NCBI RefSeq assembly: GCF_020906275.1
Contig: NZ_CP086727.1
Span: forward strand, 3,341,001 to 3,405,000
DNA: 64,000 bases
Reading direction: 5' to 3'
DNA from: Parasphingorhabdus litoris DSM 22379
GTDB lineage: Bacteria > Pseudomonadota > Alphaproteobacteria > Sphingomonadales > Sphingomonadaceae
Shown here: in pieces, positions 8,621-17,565 of the stretch
Numbering within the stretch: position 1 is the stretch's first letter
Layout of the letters: every line of letters starts with the position of its first letter
Made by a program: the position numbers and the translations under genes
The notes under the pieces: model-generated
What the model saw: only the letters and a program-made list of their open reading frames with translations
What the model was told of the DNA's origin: nothing
The model's database searches: none

Positions 8621-9355
8621 ATGACATCAATCGGGATTATCGGCAGCCAGGGCCGCATGGGCCATGCCCTTGTGGGGGCCATTGGCGAGCAGGAAGATTT
8701 GCGCCATGCCGGCGGCGTGGATCAGGATGATGATTTTGCCGCATTGCTCGCGCACAGCGACGTGCTGGTTGATTTCTCATCACCCGATGGCCTCAGCCAG
8801 CGACTGGATCTTTGCGCAGAGGCGGGCAAACCAGTGCTCGTCGGCACCACTGGCCTTGAACCGGCGCATCACCTGTCCATCGATGCCGCTGCACAAGCGA
8901 TTGCCGTGCTGCAGACCGGCAATACCTCGCTGGGCGTGAACATGCTGGCGGCGCTGGTCAAAGAGGCGGCCACGCGGCTGGGTGACGACTGGGACATTGA
9001 AATTGTCGAAATGCATCACCGGCACAAGGTCGATGCGCCGTCGGGCACCGCTTTGTTGCTGGGCGAGGCAGCCGCCAAAGGCCGCAATGTCACGCTGGCT
9101 GATCAAAGCGAGCGGGGCCGTGATGGCCAGACCGGGGCGCGGCAAAAGGGCGCGATTGGCTTTGCATCCTTGCGCGGCGGATCGGTGGCTGGCGATCATC
9201 AGGTGATATTCGCCGCGGATGAAGAACGCATCGAACTGGGCCACCGCGCGGAAAACCGGATGATTTTTGCACGCGGCGCGATCAAGGCAGCGCAGTGGCT
9301 CCGCGGACAGCCAGCCGGCCGCTATGACATGACTGACATGCTTGGACTGGATTGA
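8621..9355 (+). CDS. dapB: 4-hydroxy-tetrahydrodipicolinate reductase
   Basis: This 244-residue enzyme performs the NAD(P)H-dependent reduction step in the diaminopimelate/lysine pathway. Seen are the nucleotide-binding GIIGSQGRMGHALV, GTTGLEPAH, and the catalytic segment EIVEMHHRHKVDAPSGTA, followed by the GHRAENRMIFARGAI end region. The ATG at 8621 is preferred; the in-frame ATG at 8597 lies inside the intergenic repeat and would add eight unrelated residues. It is monocistronic or co-transcribed with the M48 protease gene 41 bp downstream. Confidence 0.95.
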   Translation: MTSIGIIGSQGRMGHALVGAIGEQEDLRHAGGVDQDDDFAALLAHSDVLVDFSSPDGLSQRLDLCAEAGKPVLVGTTGLEPAHHLSIDAAAQAIAVLQTGNTSLGVNMLAALVKEAATRLGDDWDIEIVEMHHRHKVDAPSGTALLLGEAAAKGRNVTLADQSERGRDGQTGARQKGAIGFASLRGGSVAGDHQVIFAADEERIELGHRAENRMIFARGAIKAAQWLRGQPAGRYDMTDMLGLD

Positions 9356-9396
9356 TAAAAGCACAGCCCTGAACGGCGGCTAAGAGGGAGAGAATA

Positions 9397-10593
9397 ATGA
9401 CCACATTTAACCCGGAGGCGGCGACCAGTGCCTATATTGATGGCCTCGGCGCAGATGCGCTGGCCAAGGCCGCAGACTATACGATCGGCAATCACTGGTT
9501 GCTGCTTTGGGGCCTGCTCGTCTCTGCGCTCGTTACCTGGATCATCATCCGTTCCGGCCTGCTTGACCGGCTGGCCGGTAAGTTATCGGCGCGCGGCTTT
9601 GTCGTCCGTACCTGGATCATCTGCGCGGTCTTTTTCCTTGTCTCGACGATATTGACGCTGCCGTGGACGCTCTACACCGACCATTTCCGGCAACATGCCT
9701 ATGACCTGTCGAGCCAGCCGCTAGGCGATTTCCTGATGCAGGGCGGCATTTCGCTCGTCATGTCCGCTATTTTTGGCGGCCTGTTCTTCCTTGGCATCTA
9801 TGCCCTGATCCGCAAAACCGGTCGGCGCTGGTGGGTCTGGTCCGGCGGTCTGGCGGCGGCAACCATATTGGCCTTGCTGCTATTGGGGCCGGTATTGATT
9901 GAGCCGTTGTTCAACGAATATAAACCGCTGCCTGATGGCGAAGTGAAGGTCGCGCTGGTGGCTATGGCACAAGAGGCTGGCATTTCGGAGGATCGCATCT
10001 TTGTCTATGATGGTTCGCGCCAATCGGAAAATTTCACCGCCAATGTTTCCGGCATTGGTGGCTCGGCGCGCATCGCTATTTCTGACGTGGCCCTCACCTC
10101 GGCATCTCTGGACGAAGTGAAAGCCGTCACCGGCCATGAAATCGGCCATTATGTGCTCGGTCATATCTGGCGCTATGTGATTATCTTCCCGCTCCTCGCC
10201 ATCGCGCTCTTTTTTCTCGCCGACCGGCTCTATCCACGTTTCGCGAAACTGTTCGGTAGCGATGCGGAGATTAGCGATCCGCGCGGCCTGCCGGTGCTGA
10301 TCTTCATTGTCTCGCTTTTCTCGCTGCTGACTCAGCCGATCACCAATGCGATGACACGCATCGGCGAGCGCGAGGCGGATGCCTATTCTCTTGAACATGC
10401 CAAGCTTCCTGATGCGCTCGCCAGTGCACTCTTAAAAACCGCGGAATATCGTTATGCGCGCCCGCATCCGGCGCAAGAGATGATCTTCTACACCCATCCG
10501 TCGGTCGAGAAACGCGTGCGTAATGCGATGGAGTGGAAGGCCGCCAATATGGGCTCTGAAGAGCCGTCAGCGGAGACGCCGGACGCGCCATGA
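9397..10593 (+). CDS. Membrane-bound M48 family zinc metallopeptidase (Ste24/CAAX-protease-like)
   Basis: This 398-residue inner-membrane protease has an N-terminal Peptidase_M48_N-like region with about four membrane segments (e.g. WLLLWGLLVSALVTWIIIRSG). The catalytic GHEIGHYVLGH motif gives the HExxH zinc ligands near residue 247, followed by two more membrane segments and the third ligand in GEREADAYSLEHA. The architecture matches Ste24-type enzymes rather than HtpX, which is shorter. Bacterial homologues are thought to act in membrane-protein quality control. A GAGGGAGAG ribosome site precedes it. Its stop overlaps the nth start. Confidence 0.92.
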   Translation: MTTFNPEAATSAYIDGLGADALAKAADYTIGNHWLLLWGLLVSALVTWIIIRSGLLDRLAGKLSARGFVVRTWIICAVFFLVSTILTLPWTLYTDHFRQHAYDLSSQPLGDFLMQGGISLVMSAIFGGLFFLGIYALIRKTGRRWWVWSGGLAAATILALLLLGPVLIEPLFNEYKPLPDGEVKVALVAMAQEAGISEDRIFVYDGSRQSENFTANVSGIGGSARIAISDVALTSASLDEVKAVTGHEIGHYVLGHIWRYVIIFPLLAIALFFLADRLYPRFAKLFGSDAEISDPRGLPVLIFIVSLFSLLTQPITNAMTRIGEREADAYSLEHAKLPDALASALLKTAEYRYARPHPAQEMIFYTHPSVEKRVRNAMEWKAANMGSEEPSAETPDAP

Positions 10594-11228
10594 AGAAAGC
10601 CGATATTTTCGAATTTTACTCGCGGCTGGCAGCCGACAATCCAGCGCCCGAGACGGAGCTGAACTTCGGCAATACCTATCAGCTGGTCGTTGCGGTGGCC
10701 CTGTCCGCCCAGTCGACCGATATTGGTGTCAACAAGGCCACACGGCTATTGTTTGAGCAGGTTACCACGCCCCAGCAGATGGTTGATCTCGGCCTCGAAG
10801 GCCTGAAAGAGCATATCAAGACGATTGGGCTCTATAATAACAAGGCCAAGAATGTCATCGCGCTGTCGGAGATGCTGATTGCTGATTATGGCGGTGAGGT
10901 ACCGGCTGATCGCGACGAGCTCACAAAACTGCCCGGCGTCGGTCGCAAGACCGCCAATGTCGTTATGAACTGCGCCTTTGGGGCGGAAACCTTTGCCGTC
11001 GACACCCATATTTTCCGGGTCGGCAACCGCACCGGCCTGGCCCCTGGCAAAACCCCGCTGGCGGTAGAGAAAAAACTCGACAAGCAAACGCCTTCACCCT
11101 TCCGCGTCCATGCTCATCACTGGCTGATCCTGCATGGCCGTTATATCTGCAAGGCGCGTAAGCCGGAATGCTGGCGCTGTCCGGTTGTCGACCTGTGCCG
11201 TTTCAAAAAGAAGACGCCGGCACCCTGA
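10590..11228 (+). CDS. nth: Endonuclease III
   Basis: This 212-residue DNA glycosylase/AP lyase acts on oxidised pyrimidines. The helix-hairpin-helix LPGVGRKTANVVMN contains the catalytic lysine and VDTHIFRVGNR contains the catalytic aspartate. The C-terminal 4Fe-4S cluster loop is intact with spacing C-x6-C-x2-C-x5-C (CKARKPECWRCPVVDLC). It overlaps the M48 protease stop by 4 nt, so the pair is translationally coupled. A 16-bp tandem duplication spans its stop codon. Confidence 0.96.
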   Translation: MKKADIFEFYSRLAADNPAPETELNFGNTYQLVVAVALSAQSTDIGVNKATRLLFEQVTTPQQMVDLGLEGLKEHIKTIGLYNNKAKNVIALSEMLIADYGGEVPADRDELTKLPGVGRKTANVVMNCAFGAETFAVDTHIFRVGNRTGLAPGKTPLAVEKKLDKQTPSPFRVHAHHWLILHGRYICKARKPECWRCPVVDLCRFKKKTPAP

Positions 11229-11256
11229 TACAAACGCCCTCTGATACAAACGCCCT
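11225..11256. repeat. Perfect 16-bp tandem duplication over the nth stop codon
   Basis: The unit CTGATACAAACGCCCT occurs twice back to back (11225-11240 and 11241-11256). The first copy includes the nth TGA stop at 11226-11228. It looks like a recent slippage duplication and leaves the nth reading frame unchanged. Confidence 0.9.
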
Positions 11257-11352
11257 GCCCCGCCAATGGCTCGGATCATCGTTCAGCTTTTAGAAATCCA
11301 GACAGGCGTAGATTTTTGGCGATGGGTCATTTTGAATATTAGGAGAGATCTT

Positions 11353-11769
11353 ATGAAACTATTAGTTCCGGCCCTTATCGGTGCCGCCCTAACCGTCGCT
11401 GGAGCCGCTTATGCTGGTGAGAAGCGGTCGAAAGACGACAAATTTGTTATCGAGAAAGTCGGCGAGCCGAAAAGCTGTATCAACCGATCACAGATCCGCT
11501 CCACCGATGTGATTGATAACCAGACGATCGATTTCAAAATGCGCAACGGCGACATTTATCGCAACAATCTGCCCAACAAATGCAGCGGCCTCGCCTTTGA
11601 AGAAGCCTTTTCCTATCGCACGTCCACCAACCGGCTGTGCAATGTCGATATCATTCGGGTGCTGGATAACACCGCTGGCCGCCTTGATACCCGCGCAGCA
11701 TGCGGTCTTGGGAAATTTCAAGAGATCACCAAGACCAAACGCGAAAAGGCAGAAAAGAACGAAAGCTAA
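11353..11769 (+). CDS. Secreted DUF6491-like protein
   Basis: This 138-residue protein starts at the ATG at 11353 after an AGGAGAG ribosome site. Residues 1-22 form a clear Sec signal peptide (MKLLVPALIGAALTVAGAAYAG). The mature part has a regular pattern of cysteines (CINR, NKCSGLAFEE, RLCNVD, ACGLGKF) and the motif VIDNQTIDFKMRNGDIYRNNLP, which I associate with the DUF6491 family. Two disulfides in the periplasm are likely. The Lys/Glu-rich tail (KTKREKAEKNES) is probably disordered. No function is known. It is the last gene before tRNA-Arg. Confidence 0.72.
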   Translation: MKLLVPALIGAALTVAGAAYAGEKRSKDDKFVIEKVGEPKSCINRSQIRSTDVIDNQTIDFKMRNGDIYRNNLPNKCSGLAFEEAFSYRTSTNRLCNVDIIRVLDNTAGRLDTRAACGLGKFQEITKTKREKAEKNES

Positions 11770-11848
11770 AATAGCTTTGTTCCCGCAAAATTAGGATTGG
11801 CAAAGCGGCCTGCGCGCTGCTAAGCGCTCTGTCGGTATCTGATACCCG

Positions 11849-11925
<77 letters not shown>

Positions 11926-11927
11926 TT

Positions 11928-12159
11928 TGACGAATTTCGCTTTTTCAATTCGATGCTTTGATAGCATTTTGGTATATTGGCTCCTTTGTAAACCCCCTGA
12001 ATTATTTATCCGATTGACTACCGTCCAATCCAGTCAAAAAATCGATCATTGTTCAAAGGTTATGGAGTTTGAGAGAAATCTCAGCGACGGCATTTGGGCA
12101 GCTAGCTGATACAAGAAAAGTTACGCTGATTATCGCCGACCCAGATTGATGACCATGAA
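11928..12159. other. Gene-poor left end of the island
   Basis: This 232-bp stretch is AT-rich next to its neighbours. No ORF with recognisable protein character was found. It follows the tRNA directly and precedes the 3' end of the leftward TPR-CHAT gene. No strong terminator was seen for that gene. Confidence 0.5.
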
Positions 12160-15100
12160 CTAGCGGTCTCCAATAAGCGAGAAAGGGGCCCATGCATTGG
12201 GATGCGCCCAAGTGTCGGTTTCGCTGTCCGCTGTTCTGTCATTGCGAACTTCGCGGATAGCCTGTTGAAACGCTTCCGCTCTGGTAAGCTCTGGATTATC
12301 ACGAAAAATCTCTACTGTTCGCACCGAGATTTTTGGCGCAACCGCGTCACGAACCGGCCAATGAGACGCCAGTAAATTTCTTGCGCCTGCATAAAAAAAG
12401 GAGCGAGCCAATCCCGACAAACCCGGCGCGCCTTCACTTCCATCGCCCGTCGCTGTATTGCACGCAGACAAGATCACCCATTCCGCGTTTAATGTCAGTC
12501 CGGTTATCTCCGATGCGGTGAGTAGACCGTTATCATCTTCATCCGCAATTTGCGGCGGCGTGAACACCAAGCCGGGTTCATTCGCTCCCCTGACCTCTCC
12601 GGCAACAAGACCATGCGTTGCCAATGCCAATATGCGGGTATCGGCCAGGTTGATTGTCCGGATATTGCGTTCGGTCGCGCGTTCACCGAGGAAAATAGCC
12701 TTGGGGCTTGCGCCAAATGCATCACCCAGCGCATTGATTTCGCGTGCCGTTCCGGGCAGGCGGGCCAGTTTTCTGAGATCCTCGGTATTGACAAGGGCCG
12801 ACCCTGTCCGGCTCCATTGCCGCAGATTTCTTTGCGCCCTGCCGGCTGCCTTGCCGTTGAGCAAGGGATCACCAAAACCTTGAAATTCAATGTCATGCCT
12901 TTGCTTGATATGCTGGTTATTGATTTTCCGGAACAGAGATAGCGATTGTAAAGACGGAATTTGTACAAGCGCATGGTCGTCGGCGAACCAGCTTGTTGCT
13001 CTCAAAACGTCGGGATCACCGTCAGAACCGCTTGGAGGACTGGATACCAGCATTCCGAACGGCATACTGGATAATGATCCACTTGCGGCAATGTAAAGAT
13101 GCCTTTTTCCATCAAGATGTTTGGCAACCGGCGCGATTATCTGATTGTACAGCATATGGGCCGTATGTCGGTCAAAAGGATAAGCTCCTTCCCCTTCGTC
13201 CCCCCATTTGGCGGCATCGACAGGGCTCACTTCAACATTGGCCCCCACATCCCACAAGAGCCGCTGCACGGCTTGTTGAATTTCCTTGGCTGTCCAATCC
13301 GAACGACGCCATGCGAGCCCTTCGTCTGTAACCGCCATGATATGGGTGCCAAACTCGCTTGGTACGACCAGCAGCGCAGCATCTTCCTTACCGACTAACG
13401 CTTTAGCTTCAGCGAGGCTTAGTGGTTGTGGACGGATGAAATTGAAATATTCAGGTACTTCTTTGCGAAGACGCGCATCAATAATCTCCATCTCTGACAA
13501 AATCACCGCTTTGGTATCGCGCAAATTGGTTCGCCGTGCTTCGCTGTCAGGGTCTATATTTGCCAAAGAGGACACAAGTTCTTGATCTGCGGCTACCCAT
13601 TGGTTCGATAGCTGCTCGCGTTGAATAGCCAGCTCGGCAAGCGCCTTGCTCCTGCTTTCCGATATTTTTCTGGCCGCAGCCAGGGCAACCGCCTTATTGG
13701 CCGAACCGCGAAATATATTTTGCAGTGCTTCAAAAACGTCCGCCCCCAGTTCAGCATCCTGTCGCGCTCGATCATTGGATGAAGCCTGGGATGCCCGGTC
13801 AGGCCGGGATGCCCATGCCGCGTCAGCAAATGTCTTGAAATAGTCTGCTTCACTGGGCGCATTGCGATCAGCCTGCGCCTCAGCAGCAGGGTTCAATCCT
13901 GCGGCCTCAAGAGTTTTTTGTATGGATGACACGGCCAGGCGAGCGGGCTCTATGGCGAGATGACTGCGGCCCGGCCGTCTCAACATGTCTCGTGATTGTT
14001 GCAATTCCAAAAACCAGATCCTTGGACTGGCCGGTCCGAACACCTCTCGGCCGATTTTCAACGCTTTTGTGCGTAAAGATAATACTTCTTCAGAACGCCC
14101 CATTTTTCCCATCAGGCTGGCATAATTGTTCAAGATGCGAACGGTGTCGGGATGTTTTTCGCCCAAGGACTCATAGCTCAGGCGCAATGCTTCGCGTTGA
14201 AGCGTCACAGCTTCCTGCTGGCGTTGCAAATCCGCGAGAATAGGCGCGTAGCCATCCATGGCATTGATGGTTTCTGGATGCTTCTCCCCCAACGTCTTTT
14301 TTCTGGATTGGAGAACTTCGGCCATAATCTTCTCAGCCGCCTCAGTGCGTCCCAGTCTGTTCAGATTCAACGCCTGACTGTTCAGACTAGTCAGAGTCAA
14401 ATCATGCATGTCACCCAATATCTCTCTGGACAGATCTGACGCCTCAGCGATGATCAGCCCTGCCTCTTCAATACGCCCCAGCTCTATTAAAATTGCGGCG
14501 TAATTACCAAGGGCATTGATTTTTGCTTCGTGCTTTTCGCCCCATTTCCGGCGCATGGCTTGAAGTACCTCGCTCATATATTTTTCGGCCTCCAGTGACT
14601 GGCCAATTTTACTCAAAAACAAAGCATGGTTGTTCAAGCGGGTCATTGTTTCAGGATGGTCGGGACCCAGTGTGGCATTCGCATTGCGCCAGGATTTTTC
14701 GTATAGTGGAGCAGCTTCACCCAATCTGCCCGCAGCATTTAAAATCCTGGCATATTCCCCCATGCTCGATAACGCTTCCCGGCTATCTTCTCCAAATTTT
14801 TCGCGATGAAGGCGCCACAATTCTGCCTGCAAAGGCGCCGCTTCTCTATAGCGCCCCACGGCTGAAAGGGTGTAGATATAGAGATGCAGGTTATTCAATG
14901 TTGAAAAGTCGCTCTCACCCGCCGCTTCATGACTGATATTCCATGCTTCGGCAAATAGTGGAATTGCTTTGGTGCTATGACCCAAATTGGCCAATACCAT
15001 TGCGTGCGTGACCACAGCCGAGGCCGTAATGGCCTTTCTTGGTCCCGTGACTTCTTTTCTAAGACGCACCACTTGGGCAAGGAGGGGCTCTGCCTCTTGC

Positions 15101-15375
15101 AGGCGATTGGCCCATCTCAATGCGTTGGCATAGCTTTCGAGGCTACTGATCGTGAACGGATGACGATCGCCCAATTCCTTCTGGTTTCTTTTCCAACGCT
15201 CTTCATAAGACGGATCCAGGTTTTCCTCTTTGGGATTTTGCGCTGGCTGCTGTGGCTGCTCCGTGCTGCTTTGGTTTTGATCCCGATCGGATGAGGATGG
15301 CGCCGCTGCCAATGCAGAATTGGCCGCTGTCAATGCCAAAGCCAGACACAAAAGAACATTGCTGACTAAATTCAT
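12160..15375 (-). CDS. Exported TPR-CHAT protein (putative caspase-like peptidase)
   Basis: This 1071-residue protein has an N-terminal signal peptide (MNLVSNVLLCLALALTAANSA) and then a low-complexity linker. From ~residue 60 to 450 there are about nine kinesin-light-chain-type TPRs of ~42 residues with recurring G-x-x-HP-x-T...L-x-NYA patterns (e.g. LGPDHPETMTRLNNHALFLSKIG). A linker and coiled helical region (~500-650) follow, then a CHAT domain. The CHAT catalytic pair is visible as His ~921 (LALATHG) and Cys ~972 (LSACNTA). CHAT domains are C11/caspase-fold peptidases. A secreted form differs from cytoplasmic TPR-CHAT partners such as those of type III-E CRISPR; no Cas genes are nearby. 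Substrate unknown. Confidence 0.85.
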   Translation of the reverse strand: MNLVSNVLLCLALALTAANSALAAAPSSSDRDQNQSSTEQPQQPAQNPKEENLDPSYEERWKRNQKELGDRHPFTISSLESYANALRWANRLQEAEPLLAQVVRLRKEVTGPRKAITASAVVTHAMVLANLGHSTKAIPLFAEAWNISHEAAGESDFSTLNNLHLYIYTLSAVGRYREAAPLQAELWRLHREKFGEDSREALSSMGEYARILNAAGRLGEAAPLYEKSWRNANATLGPDHPETMTRLNNHALFLSKIGQSLEAEKYMSEVLQAMRRKWGEKHEAKINALGNYAAILIELGRIEEAGLIIAEASDLSREILGDMHDLTLTSLNSQALNLNRLGRTEAAEKIMAEVLQSRKKTLGEKHPETINAMDGYAPILADLQRQQEAVTLQREALRLSYESLGEKHPDTVRILNNYASLMGKMGRSEEVLSLRTKALKIGREVFGPASPRIWFLELQQSRDMLRRPGRSHLAIEPARLAVSSIQKTLEAAGLNPAAEAQADRNAPSEADYFKTFADAAWASRPDRASQASSNDRARQDAELGADVFEALQNIFRGSANKAVALAAARKISESRSKALAELAIQREQLSNQWVAADQELVSSLANIDPDSEARRTNLRDTKAVILSEMEIIDARLRKEVPEYFNFIRPQPLSLAEAKALVGKEDAALLVVPSEFGTHIMAVTDEGLAWRRSDWTAKEIQQAVQRLLWDVGANVEVSPVDAAKWGDEGEGAYPFDRHTAHMLYNQIIAPVAKHLDGKRHLYIAASGSLSSMPFGMLVSSPPSGSDGDPDVLRATSWFADDHALVQIPSLQSLSLFRKINNQHIKQRHDIEFQGFGDPLLNGKAAGRAQRNLRQWSRTGSALVNTEDLRKLARLPGTAREINALGDAFGASPKAIFLGERATERNIRTINLADTRILALATHGLVAGEVRGANEPGLVFTPPQIADEDDNGLLTASEITGLTLNAEWVILSACNTATGDGSEGAPGLSGLARSFFYAGARNLLASHWPVRDAVAPKISVRTVEIFRDNPELTRAEAFQQAIREVRNDRTADSETDTWAHPNAWAPFSLIGDR

Positions 15376-15709
15376 CTGTATCTCAAATTACCTCACCCGG
15401 ATGATGGTACCATCATCGCAAAACTTCCCAAAGGCAAAATGCAACGAGAAACTGTGCGTCGGGCTTAGCAGCCATTATCGATAGATTTGTAATGTTCCGA
15501 AAGTAGAGATATTAATCTTAGATCTGGAAAACAAATCATCAGCCGGTACAATTGATTCAGGACGCGATTCTCAATTTTCTTCAGTGGTTAGACTGTGTCG
15601 ATTACGCAGATTTTCTAAAAATTCCATATATTTCATGATTTTAGGATCATGTATGGGTTATTGAAATTTTCCCTTGCTATATGAGTGAGTGATCACTTAT
15701 GTAAATATT
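15376..15709. other. 334-bp divergent intergenic region of the island
   Basis: The region is AT-rich and separates the leftward TPR-CHAT gene from the rightward TetR-efflux unit. It must hold both promoters. The only site I can define is the TetR promoter/operator at 15675-15703. No small ORF or RNA gene is apparent. Confidence 0.5.
15675..15703 (+). promoter_or_regulatory. TetR promoter with palindromic operator
   Basis: A possible -35 TTGCTA (15675-15680) and -10 TATGTA (15698-15703) are spaced by exactly 17 bp. The spacer holds the perfect palindrome AGTGATCACT (15688-15697), extended to AGTGATCACTTAT. Repressor binding there would block RNA polymerase, as expected for an autoregulated TetR gene. 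The same 13-mer occurs upstream of the second TetR gene at 24881. Confidence 0.6.
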
Positions 15710-16339
15710 ATGTTGAGTCAAACCACTCGCCAATCAGAGCGCGGACGCCCGGTTAATATCAAAGCTCGTGAGCAGCGCAGGATGCAAATCCTCTATGGTG
15801 CAAGGCATTGTTTCATAGATAATGGCTTTGATGGTGCGTCAATCTCGCAGATCGCCAATCAAGCCGGTGTCAGTGTCGCCAATATTTATCAGTATTTCGA
15901 GAGCAAGGAGAGCATGATCCATGCGCTGATCGAGTATAATCTGGAAATCGACCTGCTCAAAATACAGGCAATGAATGCGACAATGTATGAGGCAAAGGCT
16001 CTCCGCCGCTATATGCATTCCAATTTTGCGGATGATAATCACATAGAAGGCGTTCGTCTAATGCAGGAAATTATCAGCGAGGCTACGCGAAGCGATGAGG
16101 TTGCCAATTTGCTGAAAGAAACGGAACGCAAGGCTGGTATCGCATTGATGGAAGGGCTATCAAATGCAATTCCAAGTGGCCACATATCTCCAACGCTTGA
16201 TCCGCTCGATGCGGCGCGCAAAATCAGCTATTTCCACAACGGTATGATCGCCCGGCTCGCGATTACGCCGTCTTTACGTGAAAAACTCGCGGATCAATTC
16301 ACAGATTTTATCTTGGAAACTCTCAACAACTCAAAATGA
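15710..16339 (+). CDS. TetR/AcrR family regulator of the efflux operon
   Basis: This 209-residue repressor has the TetR helix-turn-helix near residues 20-60: RRMQILYGARHCFIDNGFDGASISQIANQAGVS (given in parts), then VANIYQYFESKESMIHALIEY. The C-terminal half is the variable ligand-binding domain. The ATG at 15710 is preferred; the GTG opening at 15689 lies inside the operator palindrome. The gene sits directly upstream of and co-directional with the RND operon, so it most likely controls both itself and the pump. The inducer is unknown. Confidence 0.9.
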   Translation: MLSQTTRQSERGRPVNIKAREQRRMQILYGARHCFIDNGFDGASISQIANQAGVSVANIYQYFESKESMIHALIEYNLEIDLLKIQAMNATMYEAKALRRYMHSNFADDNHIEGVRLMQEIISEATRSDEVANLLKETERKAGIALMEGLSNAIPSGHISPTLDPLDAARKISYFHNGMIARLAITPSLREKLADQFTDFILETLNNSK

Positions 16340-16390
16340 TTGGCGGAGAAAAAAACAATAATTGTAAATAAGTTTCTCGTGATCTGTTCC

Positions 16391-16399
16391 GGGGGGGGG
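16391..16399 (+). repeat. G9 homopolymer in the efflux operon leader
   Basis: Nine consecutive G residues lie 43 nt upstream of the membrane-fusion-protein start, between the TetR gene and the pump operon. Tracts of this length are prone to slippage and can change promoter spacing or leader structure. They are also prone to sequencing error. Confidence 0.8.
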
Positions 16400-16442
16400 A
16401 GTTCAGTTCACACTGTCTATCAAACTACAAGGACTTCTCCTA

Positions 16443-17516
16443 ATGCCCAGATTAACCTTGAAATTTCATGTCTCTGCCTTGCTGTTCCTCGCTCTCTCGG
16501 CTTGCGTTGATGGGACAGAAGAAAATCTCGACAATCAGCCAAAACCCGTAAAGCTTCTAAAACTTGCTGAAGGCTTGAATCAGTCTTCCCAAAGTCTGCC
16601 GGCAGTAATTCGATCTTCCCGTTCCACGGATCTGGCTTTTCAGGTTGGTGGGCGAATTGTAACCTGGAATGCAGCTGGTGGTAACGAATTTTCCAAAGGC
16701 CAGATCATTGCCTCGCTTGATAGCCGCACTTTCCGAAATGCTGTTTCTCAGGCGGAAGCGCAGTTCCGAAATGCAGATAGTGAATATCAACGTGCCAAAA
16801 GACTAATCGCACAAAATGCAATTTCGCAAAGCGTCGTAGAGAGCCGGCTAGCGCAGCGGCAGGTAGCGCAAGCATCACTGGATGATGCCCGCAAAGCGTT
16901 GAATGATACTGTTATCAGGGCGCCATTTAGCGGCTTTATCGGCCGCACATATGTGGAGCAGTTTCAGAATGTAGGGGCACAACAGACCGTTGTTACACTG
17001 CAAAGCAGCGCCGTAGAGGCAATTGTCAACGTCCCGGCTAGCTTTGTACTCAATTCTGAGCGAGTACGCTATTTCGACACCTTTGTGGAGTTGGATGCCG
17101 CGCCTGGAAGACGCTTCCCGGCTGTTTTTTCTGAGGCAACTGGTCAAGCGGATCAGAATACCCAAACTTTTGAGGGACGTTTTAAGTTCAAGGCGCCAAG
17201 AGATCTGGTTGTGCTGACAGGAATGACCGCAACGCTATTTTTCAAAACTGAAGAGCCCGATTTTGCTGTGGCCAGCACACAGCGCCTGTCAGTGCCGCTA
17301 GCCTCGATCATAGCTGAAGGAGAGAAGCGCTATGTCTGGGTTGTCAAACCGGGCAAGCGTACAATAGCCAAACGCGAAGTCAAACTCGGCAAAGGCGTTG
17401 GCCGAGATGTCGCGGTGATATCCGGTTTGAAGTCTGGTGAGACTATTGTCGCGGCGGGGAGCGCGTATCTAAGCGATGGCGACACAGTTCGCCAATGGAA
17501 AGCCGACGGAAAATAG
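16443..17516 (+). CDS. RND efflux periplasmic adaptor (membrane fusion lipoprotein)
   Basis: This 357-residue HlyD/MFP-family adaptor links an inner-membrane RND pump to an outer-membrane channel. The N-terminus is a lipoprotein signal with lipobox LSAC (Cys near residue 20). The lipoyl/barrel-sandwich halves flank a short alpha-hairpin (VSQAEAQFRNADSEYQRAKRLI and following helix), with DTVIRAPFSGFIGRTYVEQFQNV as the second half-motif. The C-terminal membrane-proximal domain ends at the stop. It has the same strand and order as the next two genes (spacing 49 bp), forming a complete tripartite system. Confidence 0.92.
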   Translation: MPRLTLKFHVSALLFLALSACVDGTEENLDNQPKPVKLLKLAEGLNQSSQSLPAVIRSSRSTDLAFQVGGRIVTWNAAGGNEFSKGQIIASLDSRTFRNAVSQAEAQFRNADSEYQRAKRLIAQNAISQSVVESRLAQRQVAQASLDDARKALNDTVIRAPFSGFIGRTYVEQFQNVGAQQTVVTLQSSAVEAIVNVPASFVLNSERVRYFDTFVELDAAPGRRFPAVFSEATGQADQNTQTFEGRFKFKAPRDLVVLTGMTATLFFKTEEPDFAVASTQRLSVPLASIIAEGEKRYVWVVKPGKRTIAKREVKLGKGVGRDVAVISGLKSGETIVAAGSAYLSDGDTVRQWKADGK

Positions 17517-17565
17517 CCCTACTGCTGCAACCTGAGAACACTTTATTGTCCGAGGACGTCTCGCC

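Noticed and set aside
12160..15375. TPR-CHAT as part of a type III-E CRISPR (Craspase-like) system
   Set aside because: No Cas genes or CRISPR array are in the window, and the protein has an export signal, unlike the cytoplasmic CRISPR partner.
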